Below are positions 26,961 through 35,479 of a DNA stretch of 64,000 nucleotides, piece after piece (the stretch's first letter is position 1; each line of letters starts with the position of its first letter). The translations under genes were made by a program, and so were the position numbers. This DNA is from ZC4RG42 sp003242425 (GTDB taxonomy: Bacteria > Pseudomonadota > Gammaproteobacteria > Burkholderiales > SG8-39): contig CALCIE010000065.1 of NCBI GenBank assembly GCA_937907425.1, positions 1 through 64,000 on the forward strand. The letters are read 5' to 3'. The notes beneath the pieces are model-generated. The model did not search any database. It had not been told where the DNA came from and saw only the letters and a list, made by a program, of their open reading frames with translations.

Positions 26961-27372
26961 GCGGGCTTTCCGCCGCGGCACGCGCCTGGCGCTCGAAGTG
27001 GTTGTCGTAGTAGGGCCGGCCGCCGCGCAGCCACTGATAGGTGCTGCTGCCCAGATACAAGGGAAAGAACAGCACACCCCAGCGCTCGTATTGCCGCACG
27101 TGCGCGTATTCATGGAGGCGGCATGCCGAGAGCGCATCGTCGTCGCGTGCGACGACGACGTGGCCGAGCGTGACGGCGACGAAGGGGCAGCGCCGCGCAA
27201 GCCGCGCGCGCCGTCTCCCGGCGACCACTTCGATCACGCCCTGCCGCACCGACCAGCGCCCGCCGCACGCGCCCGCGATGATGGCGGCCAGCAATCCGAT
27301 CACGGTCGCCGGCAACGCCCAGACGTAGCTGCGGAACGGGCGCCGTCCGTCTGGCATGGAAGCAACGCTCAT
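26914..27372 (-). CDS. Small membrane protein with an HExxH-like motif
   Basis: 152 residues, not assigned to a named family. An N-terminal hydrophobic helix (about 15-36, SYVWALPATVIGLLAAIIAGACGG) is followed by a soluble part containing LHEYAHVRQYERWGVLFFPLYLGSS, in which HEYAH fits the HExxH zinc-metallopeptidase pattern, and PYYDNHFERQA. This resembles small proteins in which HEyxH is conserved near a membrane but whose enzyme activity is untested. Last gene of a possible three-gene set reading left; its 3' end overlaps arfB by 47 bases on the opposite strand. Confidence 0.6.
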   Translation of the reverse strand: MSVASMPDGRRPFRSYVWALPATVIGLLAAIIAGACGGRWSVRQGVIEVVAGRRRARLARRCPFVAVTLGHVVVARDDDALSACRLHEYAHVRQYERWGVLFFPLYLGSSTYQWLRGGRPYYDNHFERQARAAAESPLTPSRDRAGLSRGRV

Positions 27373-27394
27373 CTCGGCAAGCGGACAGCGGGTC

Positions 27395-27601
27395 TCAAAA
27401 GACGGGACGACGGGTCTGTTTCCGGGCGCCATGGATCGGACTCGACGCAAGATCGATGGCGCACATCGCTGCGCAGATCGCACCGCTTACTCGCCGGACC
27501 GTGCTCACCAGGTACCCGCCCCACAGCAACACCGCCGCGCCCACGATCAGCCGGAATCCGGGCGCACGCCCTGGCAGGATGCGGATGTCGCCGACAACCA
27601 T
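27395..27601 (-). CDS. Possible 68-residue single-helix membrane protein
   Basis: Small open frame starting MVVGDIRILPGRAPGFRL with a hydrophobic helix (about 17-32) and a short basic tail. GGAGGAG lies directly before the ATG. It fills most of the gap between two same-strand small genes. No family recognised, and the base composition does not decide whether it is translated; listed as possible only. Confidence 0.35.
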   Translation of the reverse strand: MVVGDIRILPGRAPGFRLIVGAAVLLWGGYLVSTVRRVSGAICAAMCAIDLASSPIHGARKQTRRPVF

Positions 27602-27639
27602 CTCCTCCGCCTGGCATCCCCGGTACCGTGCGCAAGGGT

Positions 27640-28002
27640 TCAACGCCTCCCGGGGTGGCGATGGCCCATGGCGCCGGGACGGGGCGCCGGCGCGTCGAGC
27701 GGCGCGCGCCGGTCGAAGGCGCGCGAGCCCGGATGGAACTGGTCGAAACGCCGCGAACCGAAGTCCTGCCACCCACGGTGCCCGCGCCACGGATCGCGGC
27801 CGAAATGCGCCTGGGAATCGAAATGCCGCTCGTCGAAACGCGGGGCCCGGCGCGCCCTGAAGCCGGGATCGGCATGATCGAAGCGATGGCCGAAATGGCG
27901 CTCGCCGATCCGGTCCCGGATGCGCGCGTCGCGATCGGCGTAGGCGGCAAGCGACACGACCGACAGCAGAACGGCGAGGAAGAGGCTTGGCAGGCGGTGC
28001 AT
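27640..28002 (-). CDS. Small secreted protein rich in Arg, His and Phe
   Basis: 120 residues. Clear signal peptide (MHRLPSLFLAVLLSVVSLAAYA, cleavage near 22), then a periplasmic or secreted region very rich in Arg, His, Asp, Gly and Phe (motifs such as RFDERHFDSQAHFGRD, GSRAFDRRAPLDAP) and no cysteine. The composition suggests a disordered, possibly metal- or polyanion-binding protein; no family is recognised. Start at 28002 is selected because it begins the signal peptide. Confidence 0.6.
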   Translation of the reverse strand: MHRLPSLFLAVLLSVVSLAAYADRDARIRDRIGERHFGHRFDHADPGFRARRAPRFDERHFDSQAHFGRDPWRGHRGWQDFGSRRFDQFHPGSRAFDRRAPLDAPAPRPGAMGHRHPGRR

Positions 28003-28093
28003 GGCGGTCTCCCGGAGGCGTTGTCCCCGCCCCTCATGCAAGCATATTGAGCGCCAGGAAGCGGACCGAAGCGTAACGAATGTACGCCGGCCT

Positions 28094-29473
28094 TCAGCAC
28101 TCGATCACGTTCACCGCCAGGCCGCCGCGCGAAGTCTCCTTGTACTTCGTCTTCATGTCGGCGCCGGTCTCGCGCATGGTCTTGATCACTTTGTCGAGGG
28201 AGACGAAATGCTGGCCGTCGCCGTGCAGGGCGAGCCGCGCCGCCTGCACTGCCTTGGTAGCGGCCACGGCGTTGCGCTCGATGCAGGGAATCTGCACCAA
28301 CCCGCCGACGGGATCGCAGGTAAGCCCCAGATGATGTTCCATCGCGATCTCGGCGGCGTTCTCGACCTGCCGCGGCGTGCCGCCCAGCACTTCGGCCAGC
28401 GCACCGGCCGCCATCGAACAGGCCACCCCGACTTCGCCCTGACAGCCCACTTCCGCGCCGGAAATGGAGGCGTTCTCCTTATACAGAATGGCGATCGCGC
28501 CGGCGGTGAGCAGAAAGCGCACCACACCCTCCTCGTCCGCCCCGGGCACGAAACGCGTGTAGTAGTGCAGCACCGCCGGAATGATGCCGGCGGCACCGTT
28601 GGTGGGCGCAGTGACCACGCGTCCGCCGGCGGCGTTCTCCTCGTTCACCGCCATGGCATAGAAGCTGAGCCAGTCGAGGATGACGAGCGGATCGCGCAGA
28701 GGCGCATCGGACGAAGCCGACAGTTTGCGGTACAGCTCGGGCGCGCGGCGGCGAACCTGCAGGCCGCCCGGCATCACGCCTTCCCGGGTCGCGCCGCGCC
28801 GCACGCAATCCTGCATCACCGCCCAGCGTTCCAGCAGACCGCGCCGCACTTCCTCGCGGCTGCGCCACGCCTGCTCGTTCTCGTACATCAGCTCGCTGAT
28901 CGACAGGCCGTGCCGCTCGCAATGCTCCAGGAGCTGCGCCGCGGTGGTAAAGGGATATTTCAGCGGCGTGCGGTCCGGCACGATGCGGTCGGCGCCCGCG
29001 GCCGATTCGTCGACCACGAAACCGCCGCCGACCGAGTAGTAGATGCGCGTGCGCAGCACTGTCCCGTCGGCGTCGAACGCGGTAAAGCGCATGCCGTTGG
29101 GGTGATAAGGCAGCGACTCGCGCCGGTACATGAGCAGATGCTCGCGCTCGCGGAAGCGGATGGGATGGGTGCCGAGCAGCCGCAACTGCTGTGTGGCGCG
29201 GATCTGCGCGAGGCGGGCATCGATTTCGTCCACCGCCACGTCTTCGGGCGTCGCCCCTTCCAGCCCGAGCATAACGGCCTTGTCCGAACCGTGGCCCTTG
29301 CCGGTCGCACCGAGCGAGCCGTAGAGCTCGGCCTTCACGCCCGCCGTGCGCGGCAGCAGGCCTTCGTCGCGCAGGCCGGCGGCGAACTGCAACGCCGCCC
29401 GCATCGGGCCCACGGTGTGGGAGCTCGAAGGACCGATACCGATCTTGAACAAATCGAAAACGCTGATGGACAT
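28094..29473 (-). CDS. sdaA: L-serine ammonia-lyase (iron-sulfur type)
   Basis: 459-residue enzyme converting L-serine to pyruvate and ammonia with an oxygen-sensitive [4Fe-4S] cluster. N-terminal SISVFDLFKIGIGPSSSHTVGPMRAA is diagnostic; the alpha domain contains the cluster cysteines (GCQGEVGVACSMAAGAL, and CDPVGGLVQIPCIERN) and the beta domain is fused as in E. coli SdaA. Length is normal. Ends 91 bases before the small secreted-protein gene; starts 91 bases after the DUF4404 gene on the same strand. Confidence 0.95.
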   Translation of the reverse strand: MSISVFDLFKIGIGPSSSHTVGPMRAALQFAAGLRDEGLLPRTAGVKAELYGSLGATGKGHGSDKAVMLGLEGATPEDVAVDEIDARLAQIRATQQLRLLGTHPIRFREREHLLMYRRESLPYHPNGMRFTAFDADGTVLRTRIYYSVGGGFVVDESAAGADRIVPDRTPLKYPFTTAAQLLEHCERHGLSISELMYENEQAWRSREEVRRGLLERWAVMQDCVRRGATREGVMPGGLQVRRRAPELYRKLSASSDAPLRDPLVILDWLSFYAMAVNEENAAGGRVVTAPTNGAAGIIPAVLHYYTRFVPGADEEGVVRFLLTAGAIAILYKENASISGAEVGCQGEVGVACSMAAGALAEVLGGTPRQVENAAEIAMEHHLGLTCDPVGGLVQIPCIERNAVAATKAVQAARLALHGDGQHFVSLDKVIKTMRETGADMKTKYKETSRGGLAVNVIEC

Positions 29474-29564
29474 GGCTCGTCAACGGGGCGCGCGCCGCGC
29501 CCGGCAAGATGCATAAAGGACCGCCGCCGCGGCCCGCGGTTCAAGCCGCCGACGCCCGCCCGGC

Positions 29565-29858
29565 CTACATGCCGAGCATGCGGCCGATGTCGGCCAGGTA
29601 TTGGGCGCCCTTGAATAGGGCGCTGTCGCTTTCCTCGAAAGCCTGGCGCAGGCCGTGCAGCCGTTCGCGCACCGGCTCGTCGTCGCCCGCATGCGCGTGC
29701 AGCGCCTGTCGCAAAGCCTCCACCTCCGCGCGCAGCGTATCGATGTCGGCCGTACCGTGTTGCGCGCGTTCGAGATCGCGTTCGAGAGCCTGCACCAGGC
29801 GCCTCACCTCTTCCAGGTCGATGCCCGCACTGCCGGGTTGGGGATCGCTTGCGGTCAT
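29565..29858 (-). CDS. DUF4404 family protein
   Basis: 97-residue acidic, mostly helical protein with a predicted coiled coil (about 15-60: LEEVRRLVQALERDLERAQ, LRAEVEALRQALHA) and the C-terminal LADIGRM motif typical of DUF4404. Cytoplasmic; function unknown. Divergent from the large GGDEF-EAL gene and upstream of sdaA. Confidence 0.75.
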   Translation of the reverse strand: MTASDPQPGSAGIDLEEVRRLVQALERDLERAQHGTADIDTLRAEVEALRQALHAHAGDDEPVRERLHGLRQAFEESDSALFKGAQYLADIGRMLGM

Positions 29859-29982
29859 GGCGGTCGTTCAAAGGCGATGGAAACCCGACTTTAGCGCGGG
29901 CGAGCCGGGCTGGCGAGGCCCGGCGGTCTGATCCTTGCTGCGCGGAAGCGCGACTTCAGCATCCGGACCGCACGCGGTTCAC

Positions 29983-32553
29983 ATGTTCTCCGCCTCCGAT
30001 TCCGCCGGCAGCACGCCGCGGCCGCAGCGACGCCTGCAGCGCGCGGTGTGGCCGCTGGTGATCGTCGTTCCCGTCATGCTGGGCCTGGTCTGGGCCTGCA
30101 TGGAAGTGCTTGCGGCGAGCCGCGCCCACGTCGCCGCGCTCGGCTACTGGTCGCATGCCCAAAAGGACGCGGTGGTGCAGTTGTTACGCTATGCCGAGAC
30201 GCACGACCCGTCGCACCTGGCGGCCTACCGCCGGGCGATCGCCGTGCCGCAGGGCGACCGGACCGCGCGCCAGGCCCTTGCCCAGGACCCGCCCGACCGC
30301 GAGCGCGCCCGCCGGGGATTCGAGGTCGGCGGCAACGCGCCGGAAGACATCGGCCGGCTGATCTGGCTGTTCCTGAACTACAAGGAGGCGCCCTTCGTCG
30401 CCGACGCGCTGCGCGCCTGGGAGGCCACCGACGCCGAGCTGGACCGCCTCGACGCCCTCGCCGCCGAACTCGAGACGCTGGTGCGCGAAGGCCGGGCCAC
30501 GCCGGAGGCGGTGGCGGCGCTCACCGCGGAGATCGAACGCGTCAACCGCACGCTCGCCCCCCTGCAGCAGCATTTCGCGCGCGCGCTGAGCGAAGGCTTC
30601 GACCGCATGCGCACGATGCTCTACGGGGCGCTTTGCCTGACGGCGCTGGCGCTGCTCGCCATGGGCTGGCTGAGCGCGCGCCGCATGATCGAACGCGCCG
30701 TACGCGCCGAACAGGAACTGGCGCTCGCCGAACGCGCGGTGTTCGCCGAACGCGACCGCGCCCTGGTGACGCTGCAATCCATCGGCGACGCCGTGATCAC
30801 GGCGGACGCCCAGGGGCGCATCGACTACCTCAACCCCGTCGCCGAGAAGGTCACGGGCTGGAGCAACGCCGAAGCCTGCGGGCGGCCGCTGGAGGAAGTG
30901 GTGCGCATCGTCGACGAACACGGCGGCAATCCCGTGCGCGAACTGCCCGAGCGCATCCTGCGCGAGCGCGGTCCCATCGAGATCGCGCGCAACGCCACGC
31001 TCATCCGCCGCGACGGCAGCGAAGTCGCCATCGCCGAATCGGCCTCGCGCATCCGCGCCCGCTCCGGCGAGGCGCTGGGCATCGTCATCGTGTTCCGCGA
31101 CGTCAGCCGCGAACGGCGCATCGCCGCCCAGCTCTCCTATCACGCCTCGCACGATCTGCTCACCGGGCTGGTGAACCGCATGGAGTTCGAACGGCGGCTG
31201 CAGAACGCCCTGCATTCGATCGACACCGAGCGGCGCTCGCACGTGCTGCTGTTCATCGATCTGGACCGTTTCAAGCACGTCAACGACGCCTGCGGGCATG
31301 CCGCCGGCGACCAGTTGTTGCGTCAGGTCTCCGATCTGTTCGCCGCCGAATTGCGCGAGAGCGACACGCTCGCGCGCCTGGGCGGCGACGAATTCGGCAT
31401 CCTGCTCGAGAACTGCAGCGTGGAGGACGCCCTGCGCATCGCCGAGGAACTGCGGCGCCGGGTCGAGAACTACCGCTTCGTTTACGAAGCGCGCTGTTTC
31501 AGCATCGGCGCGAGCATCGGCCTGGTACCGCTTGCGCTTTGCCAGCAGACCGTCTCCGCCGCGCTCGCCGCCGCCGACCGCGCCTGCTACATCGCCAAGG
31601 AAAAGGGGCGCAACCGCATCGAGATGTACGTGCCGGACGCGGACGAGGCGCACCGCCGCCACATCGACCATGGCTGGGGCGAGCGCGTCGCCCGGGCGCT
31701 GGAACAGGATCGGCTGCTGTTGTACGCGCAGCCGCTCATGCCGCTCGCCGCGGACGGCGAGGACGCGCCCCTCGTGGAGGTTTACGTGCGCCTGCGCGAA
31801 AACGGCGGGCAGCTCGTGAGTCCGAGCGCCTTCATGCCCACGGCCGAACGGCTCGGTCTGATGCCGCAGCTCGACCGCTGGGTGATCGCGAAGGTGCTCG
31901 AGCGCGCGGCGCACTGCCTCGAAGCGGGGCAGGTCCCGCCCTGCTGCATCATCAATCTCTCCGCGGCGAGCATCGCCGACAAGAGCCTGCTCGATTTCGT
32001 CGTCGAGCAGTTCGAGCGTCACGGCGTGCCGCAGGCGCGTTTCTGCTTCGAGCTCACCGAATCGGAACTCATGACCCATTACACGCAGGCGCAGCGTTTT
32101 ATGGCAGGCGTGAAGGCGCTGGGCTGCCGCGTCTCGCTCAACGAATTCGGCCGCACTACGGCCTCATTCGGCTACGCGCGCAACCTGCCGCTGGACTTCA
32201 TCAAGATCGACGGCATGTTCGTGCGCCAGATGACCGCCGATCCCGTCGACGCCGCGACGGTGGAGGCGATCAACCGCATCGCTCACGTGCTCGGCAAGCG
32301 CACCATCGCTGAAAGAGTGGAAGACGAAGCCGCGATCGCAACGCTGCGCGCCATCGGCGTGGACTACGCGCAAGGCTATGCGGTGGCGCCGGTCGTGCCT
32401 CTGGAAGGATTCTTCGCCGATCGGGGCCGTGCCGCGTGCGCGGCTTTGTCCAGGGCGGAGCGCCGCCAGACGGCGCGCCGCCGCGCCGCAACGTCTACAA
32501 CTTCACACCGGGCTCGCGAAGCGGCTGGCTCCTGCCACGGGAAAAAGCGATGA
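29983..32553 (+). CDS. Membrane PAS-GGDEF-EAL protein with a degenerate EAL domain
   Basis: 856 residues. Two membrane helices (about 22-45 and 212-232) enclose a periplasmic sensor region of about 165 residues; a PAS domain (about 260-380), a GGDEF domain (about 395-555, intact GGDEF and a RESD I-site five residues before it) and an EAL domain (about 575-840) follow. The EAL domain departs from active forms: the signature region reads VEVYVR, and DDFG is replaced by NEFG, so phosphodiesterase activity is doubtful; DFIKID, TIAE and QGY are retained. Cyclase activity is likely, and the EAL part may act as a sensor. ATG 29983 is preferred over a TTG at 29935. Coupled to the next small gene (ATGA). 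Confidence 0.87.
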   Translation: MFSASDSAGSTPRPQRRLQRAVWPLVIVVPVMLGLVWACMEVLAASRAHVAALGYWSHAQKDAVVQLLRYAETHDPSHLAAYRRAIAVPQGDRTARQALAQDPPDRERARRGFEVGGNAPEDIGRLIWLFLNYKEAPFVADALRAWEATDAELDRLDALAAELETLVREGRATPEAVAALTAEIERVNRTLAPLQQHFARALSEGFDRMRTMLYGALCLTALALLAMGWLSARRMIERAVRAEQELALAERAVFAERDRALVTLQSIGDAVITADAQGRIDYLNPVAEKVTGWSNAEACGRPLEEVVRIVDEHGGNPVRELPERILRERGPIEIARNATLIRRDGSEVAIAESASRIRARSGEALGIVIVFRDVSRERRIAAQLSYHASHDLLTGLVNRMEFERRLQNALHSIDTERRSHVLLFIDLDRFKHVNDACGHAAGDQLLRQVSDLFAAELRESDTLARLGGDEFGILLENCSVEDALRIAEELRRRVENYRFVYEARCFSIGASIGLVPLALCQQTVSAALAAADRACYIAKEKGRNRIEMYVPDADEAHRRHIDHGWGERVARALEQDRLLLYAQPLMPLAADGEDAPLVEVYVRLRENGGQLVSPSAFMPTAERLGLMPQLDRWVIAKVLERAAHCLEAGQVPPCCIINLSAASIADKSLLDFVVEQFERHGVPQARFCFELTESELMTHYTQAQRFMAGVKALGCRVSLNEFGRTTASFGYARNLPLDFIKIDGMFVRQMTADPVDAATVEAINRIAHVLGKRTIAERVEDEAAIATLRAIGVDYAQGYAVAPVVPLEGFFADRGRAACAALSRAERRQTARRRAATSTTSHRAREAAGSCHGKKR

Positions 32554-32723
32554 TCGCCCGCGCCGGCCGTCCGGCCGGCCGTATTCCCGGGGAAAAGATG
32601 TTGCTGCTTCTGTGTCTGCTGGCGACGAGCGCCGCGGCGGTCGCGACGCCCGCGCTGGTGTTCACCCTCGCCTTCTCGCTTTCCGTGCTCAGCACCGGTC
32701 TCCATCTCACCCGCGGCCGGTGA
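32550..32723 (+). CDS. 57-residue small membrane protein coupled to the GGDEF-EAL gene
   Basis: Start codon overlaps the preceding stop (ATGA), and the frame encodes a basic N-terminus followed by a hydrophobic stretch (about 17-48, MLLLLCLLATSAAAVATPALVFTLAFSL). Family not recognised. Position and overlap suggest translation together with the c-di-GMP protein, perhaps as an accessory small membrane protein. It is adjacent, tail to tail, to the receiver gene. Confidence 0.45.
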   Translation: MIARAGRPAGRIPGEKMLLLLCLLATSAAAVATPALVFTLAFSLSVLSTGLHLTRGR

Positions 32724-32726
32724 GGC

Positions 32727-33161
32727 CTAGTGCAACGCCAGCCGCCTCGCCAGCTCGCGCAAGGCCGCGACTTGCAGCGGTTTGACGAGATGACCGTCCG
32801 CGCCCAGGGCCGTGCAGGCCTCGAGTTCCGGCGCATCCTTGCCGCTCACCATCACGATCACCGGAACCGCCGCGGTGTCGGGCCGCTGTTTGAGCCGCCT
32901 CAGCACTTCGAAGCCGTCAAGACGCGGCATCTTGAGATCGAGCAGCACCACACGCGGCGGGTTGCGTCCGATCCATTCGAGCGCTTCCTGACCGTCGCGC
33001 ACCCAGTGCGTGCGGGCCTTCAAACCCGACTGGGCCAATGCGTGCAGGGCGAGCTCCGCGTCGTCGGCGCTGTCTTCGACCAGCAACAGATCGGGCTCGC
33101 GCCGCGGTTCAGCACGGCCGCCGGCCGACGACTCCTCCGCGGGAAACAGGAGCATGCTCAT
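32727..33161 (-). CDS. Single-domain response regulator
   Basis: 144-residue receiver protein of the PilH/Rcp1 kind with no output domain. An N-terminal tail of about 22 residues precedes the domain. Acidic pocket Glu29-Asp30, predicted phospho-acceptor Asp75 (VVLLDLKMPRLDG), conserved Ser in VMVSGKD and Lys in HLVKP. The kinase is not next to it. The start is uncertain: no clear ribosome binding site lies before this ATG, and the receiver domain would be complete from a start several codons later too. Confidence 0.85.
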   Translation of the reverse strand: MSMLLFPAEESSAGGRAEPRREPDLLLVEDSADDAELALHALAQSGLKARTHWVRDGQEALEWIGRNPPRVVLLDLKMPRLDGFEVLRRLKQRPDTAAVPVIVMVSGKDAPELEACTALGADGHLVKPLQVAALRELARRLALH

Positions 33162-33252
33162 TTTTATGCGGCCGCACGACGCGCTTGCCGGACGCCGAAC
33201 AATATGACGGAAAGCGGACACATGAGGTTTCCTCGCTCGGGCGGTGCGCCTT

Positions 33253-33271
33253 TGTAAGGCATTTCCCTACA
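33253..33271. promoter_or_regulatory. Imperfect dyad between the receiver gene and the predicted small RNA
   Basis: TGTAAGG (33253-33259) and CCCTACA (33265-33271) form 7-base arms with one mismatch and a 5-base spacer. Location between two divergent transcription units suggests an operator; the regulator is not known. Confidence 0.3.
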
Positions 33272-33327
33272 CGTTTTCGCACCGATTTCCGATTAGGAAA
33301 AAGCGGCGTTGATCCTATCATTGCGTC

Positions 33328-33400
33328 GCGATTCATCTTCGTGATGAACGCTTCTCCCCCAAAGGCCCCGCGCATCTCCCCCAAGCGCGGGGCTTTTTCT
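33328..33400 (+). ncRNA. Predicted small RNA 1 with two UCUCCCCCAA tracts
   Basis: A TATCAT -10-like hexamer (33316-33321, -35 unclear) is followed by a 6-bp hairpin (33332-33337 with 33343-33348, UUCGU loop), an unpaired C-rich stretch (33351-33360) and a Rho-independent terminator (9-bp stem 33365-33373 with 33385-33393, T-run 33394-33398). The sequence TCTCCCCCAA occurs twice, once unpaired and once as the terminator loop. No gene on this strand precedes the terminator for over 600 bases, so it should end an RNA made here. C-rich loops of this type in known small RNAs pair with ribosome binding sites. Confidence 0.55.
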
Positions 33401-33405
33401 TTGCG

Positions 33406-34668
33406 CTACGCCTGCGTGAGCGCTTCGGTTCGAGGTTCGTCCCGTGTCCGTTCCGTTTCGGCGGCGTACATGTAGCGTCGCGTCATCGGCAACGTGTTGA
33501 AAGCGGGACTGCCCGCCTTGCAGGCCAGCACCTGGTAGATGTTCATCCATCCCTGGGCGAAACCGTAGGAACAGCCCTGCAGATAGACCGACCAGATGCG
33601 GTAGCGCCGCTCGCCGGCGAGCGCGACGGCGCGATCGCGCGCGCGCTCCAGCGACTGCGCCCAAAGCCCGCAGGTGCGCGCATAGTGGCGGCGCAGCGAC
33701 TCCACGTCGGCCACTTCCAGCCCGGCCGCGGCCATTTCCTTGATGACCAGAGACAGATGCGGCAGCTCGCCGTCGGGGAAGACGTAGCGGTCGATGAATT
33801 CGCCCGCGCCCAGGCCGACCGAACGGCTGTCCGGATCGCTGGAGGTGATGCCGTGATTGAGGACGATGCCGCCGTCCTTGAGCAGATTGCGCAACTGCCG
33901 GAAATAGACCGGGAGATTCTTCAGCCCCACGTGCTCGAACATGCCGACGCTGGCGATCTTGTCGTAGCCGCCGCGTTCGGGCACGTCGCGGTAGTCCTGC
34001 AGGCGCACTTCGCAGCGTCCTTCCAGTCCCTTCTCGCGGATCTTCTCGCGCACGTAGTCGTACTGGTTTTGCGAGAGCGTGATGCCGACGGCGCTTGCGC
34101 CGTATTTCTCCACCGCCCGGAAGATCAGCGCCCCCCAGCCGCAGCCGACGTCGAGAAAGCGTTCGCCCGGCTTGAGCCGCAGCTTGGTGAGGATGTGGTC
34201 GAGCTTCTGTTCCTGCGCCCGGTCCAGCGTGTCGTCCTCGTTCTCGAAATAGGCGCACGAGTAGACCATGTTGCGGTCGAGGAACAGCGCGTAGAAATCG
34301 TTGGAGACGTCGTAGTGGTACTGGATCGCCTTCTTGTCCTTCTTGCGGGTGTGCCGCAGGAAGCGCCGCATCGGCGTGAAGCCGGACTCGCCCGGCGATG
34401 CAGCACGCGCGAACTGTTCCCCGACTTCGAAGATGTCGCGCAGCGAGCCGTCGACCTTGATGTGCCCCTCGACGTAGGCTTCGCCGAGCTTCATCAGGTT
34501 GGGCGACACCAGGTAGCGCAGGCTCCTGGCGCTCGGGACGGTGACGACCACACGCGGATCGGGTCCGAGATCGTGGGTCCGTCCGTTCCAAAGCTTGATC
34601 CGCAGCGGTACCGGCTGGGTCAGCTTGACCCGTTCGAATATTTTTTCCAGGCGATTGTCGAGAAACAT
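33406..34668 (-). CDS. cfa: Cyclopropane-fatty-acyl-phospholipid synthase
   Basis: 420-residue SAM-dependent enzyme that adds a methylene across double bonds of membrane phospholipid acyl chains at the inner membrane. Motifs: IQYHYDVSNDFYALFLDRNMVYSCAYF, the SAM-binding LDVGCGWGALIF, FEHVGLKNLP and GFAQGWMNIYQVLACK near the end. Complete length. The upstream region (34669-34893) holds a 15-base palindrome 31-45 bases before the start. Such genes are commonly under stationary-phase control; no promoter is assigned here. Confidence 0.92.
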   Translation of the reverse strand: MFLDNRLEKIFERVKLTQPVPLRIKLWNGRTHDLGPDPRVVVTVPSARSLRYLVSPNLMKLGEAYVEGHIKVDGSLRDIFEVGEQFARAASPGESGFTPMRRFLRHTRKKDKKAIQYHYDVSNDFYALFLDRNMVYSCAYFENEDDTLDRAQEQKLDHILTKLRLKPGERFLDVGCGWGALIFRAVEKYGASAVGITLSQNQYDYVREKIREKGLEGRCEVRLQDYRDVPERGGYDKIASVGMFEHVGLKNLPVYFRQLRNLLKDGGIVLNHGITSSDPDSRSVGLGAGEFIDRYVFPDGELPHLSLVIKEMAAAGLEVADVESLRRHYARTCGLWAQSLERARDRAVALAGERRYRIWSVYLQGCSYGFAQGWMNIYQVLACKAGSPAFNTLPMTRRYMYAAETERTRDEPRTEALTQA

Positions 34669-34698
34669 GGCGCCCTCAATCTGTCAGACTCAGGGAAA

Positions 34699-34713
34699 CG
34701 AGGCCTGGCCTCG
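34699..34713. promoter_or_regulatory. 15-base palindrome upstream of cfa
   Basis: CGAGGCC T GGCCTCG, perfect 7-base arms around one base, 31-45 bases upstream of the cfa start. It could be an operator or, in the leader RNA, a short hairpin near the start codon. The factor is unknown. Confidence 0.35.
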
Positions 34714-34893
34714 CGCTTTCCGCATGTCACGACGCGCAGCCCTGTGACGCACGCTACGCGCACGGGCAGGACGGACTGATCGGATCGAACGCCCGCTTCG
34801 TCGAAGTCCTCCCTTGAACGGCGAGCCCATGTTAGCCGCATGCGGGCGCGGCGCCAATGGACTTTGCGCAATCGGGCCGGTAAAGAACGTCAA

Positions 34894-35403
34894 TCAGACC
34901 GCGGCGCGGCCGCGTGTGCCGCGGCGTTTGGCGACGGTCTTGGGTTTGGCGGCCGGACGACGGCGCGCGGGCGAATGGGCCGTGCTTCGCGCGCCGCGCG
35001 CCGGCTTGCGCGCCGGCTGGGCGGCACGCCCCTCGAGCGCGTCCAGGCGCGCCAGCACGGCCTGCATGTCCTTGGCGGTCGGTACGCCGAGCCGTTCGAG
35101 CGCCCGGCCCATGCCGGCTTCGAGCAACTGTTCGAGGTGCTCGAACGCGGCCGAGGCGCCTCGTGTCGCCTGGATGGCGGCGCGTCCCGCTTCGTCGCCG
35201 AGTCCGGAGAATCCTCGTTGCGCCGCGCGCTGGCCGCGCCGGCCCTCGCTTTTCAACGCACCGAGCACCTTGCCGCCTTCCTCCTGCGTCCTGACCAGCG
35301 CGTTGAGTCCCGCCAGCCAGATCTGTTGCGCGGCGGCGCGCAGACTGCCCAGCAGCTCGGCGTCCGCCGCTTCGTTCCGCCGGGTGGATTTTCTGGTCGT
35401 CAT
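34894..35403 (-). CDS. Phasin family protein with a histone-like tail (PhaF/PhaI type)
   Basis: 169 residues. The N-terminal two thirds is the phasin amphipathic helix region (AAAQQIWLAGLNALVRTQEEGGKVLGALKSEG) that coats polyhydroxyalkanoate granules, and about residues 130-169 form a Lys/Arg/Ala/Pro-rich tail (ARRRPAAKPKTVAKRRGTRGRA) like the DNA-binding tail of PhaF. Expected to bind granules to the nucleoid. No pha genes are nearby. Start at 35403 has a strong ribosome binding site (AAGGAGG). Confidence 0.82.
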   Translation of the reverse strand: MTTRKSTRRNEAADAELLGSLRAAAQQIWLAGLNALVRTQEEGGKVLGALKSEGRRGQRAAQRGFSGLGDEAGRAAIQATRGASAAFEHLEQLLEAGMGRALERLGVPTAKDMQAVLARLDALEGRAAQPARKPARGARSTAHSPARRRPAAKPKTVAKRRGTRGRAAV

Positions 35404-35479
35404 GGTGTCCTCCTTCTCGCATTGAGCGGACCCGGCACGCCGCAGGATAATGTGCGTCTCCGGTTCCGGCTTTCCTGCC

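Noticed and set aside
33365..33398. Terminator of cfa on the minus strand
   Set aside because: Read from cfa the stem is followed by CCTTT rather than a U-run; the five-T run is on the plus strand. It may slow cfa transcription but is mainly a plus-strand terminator.
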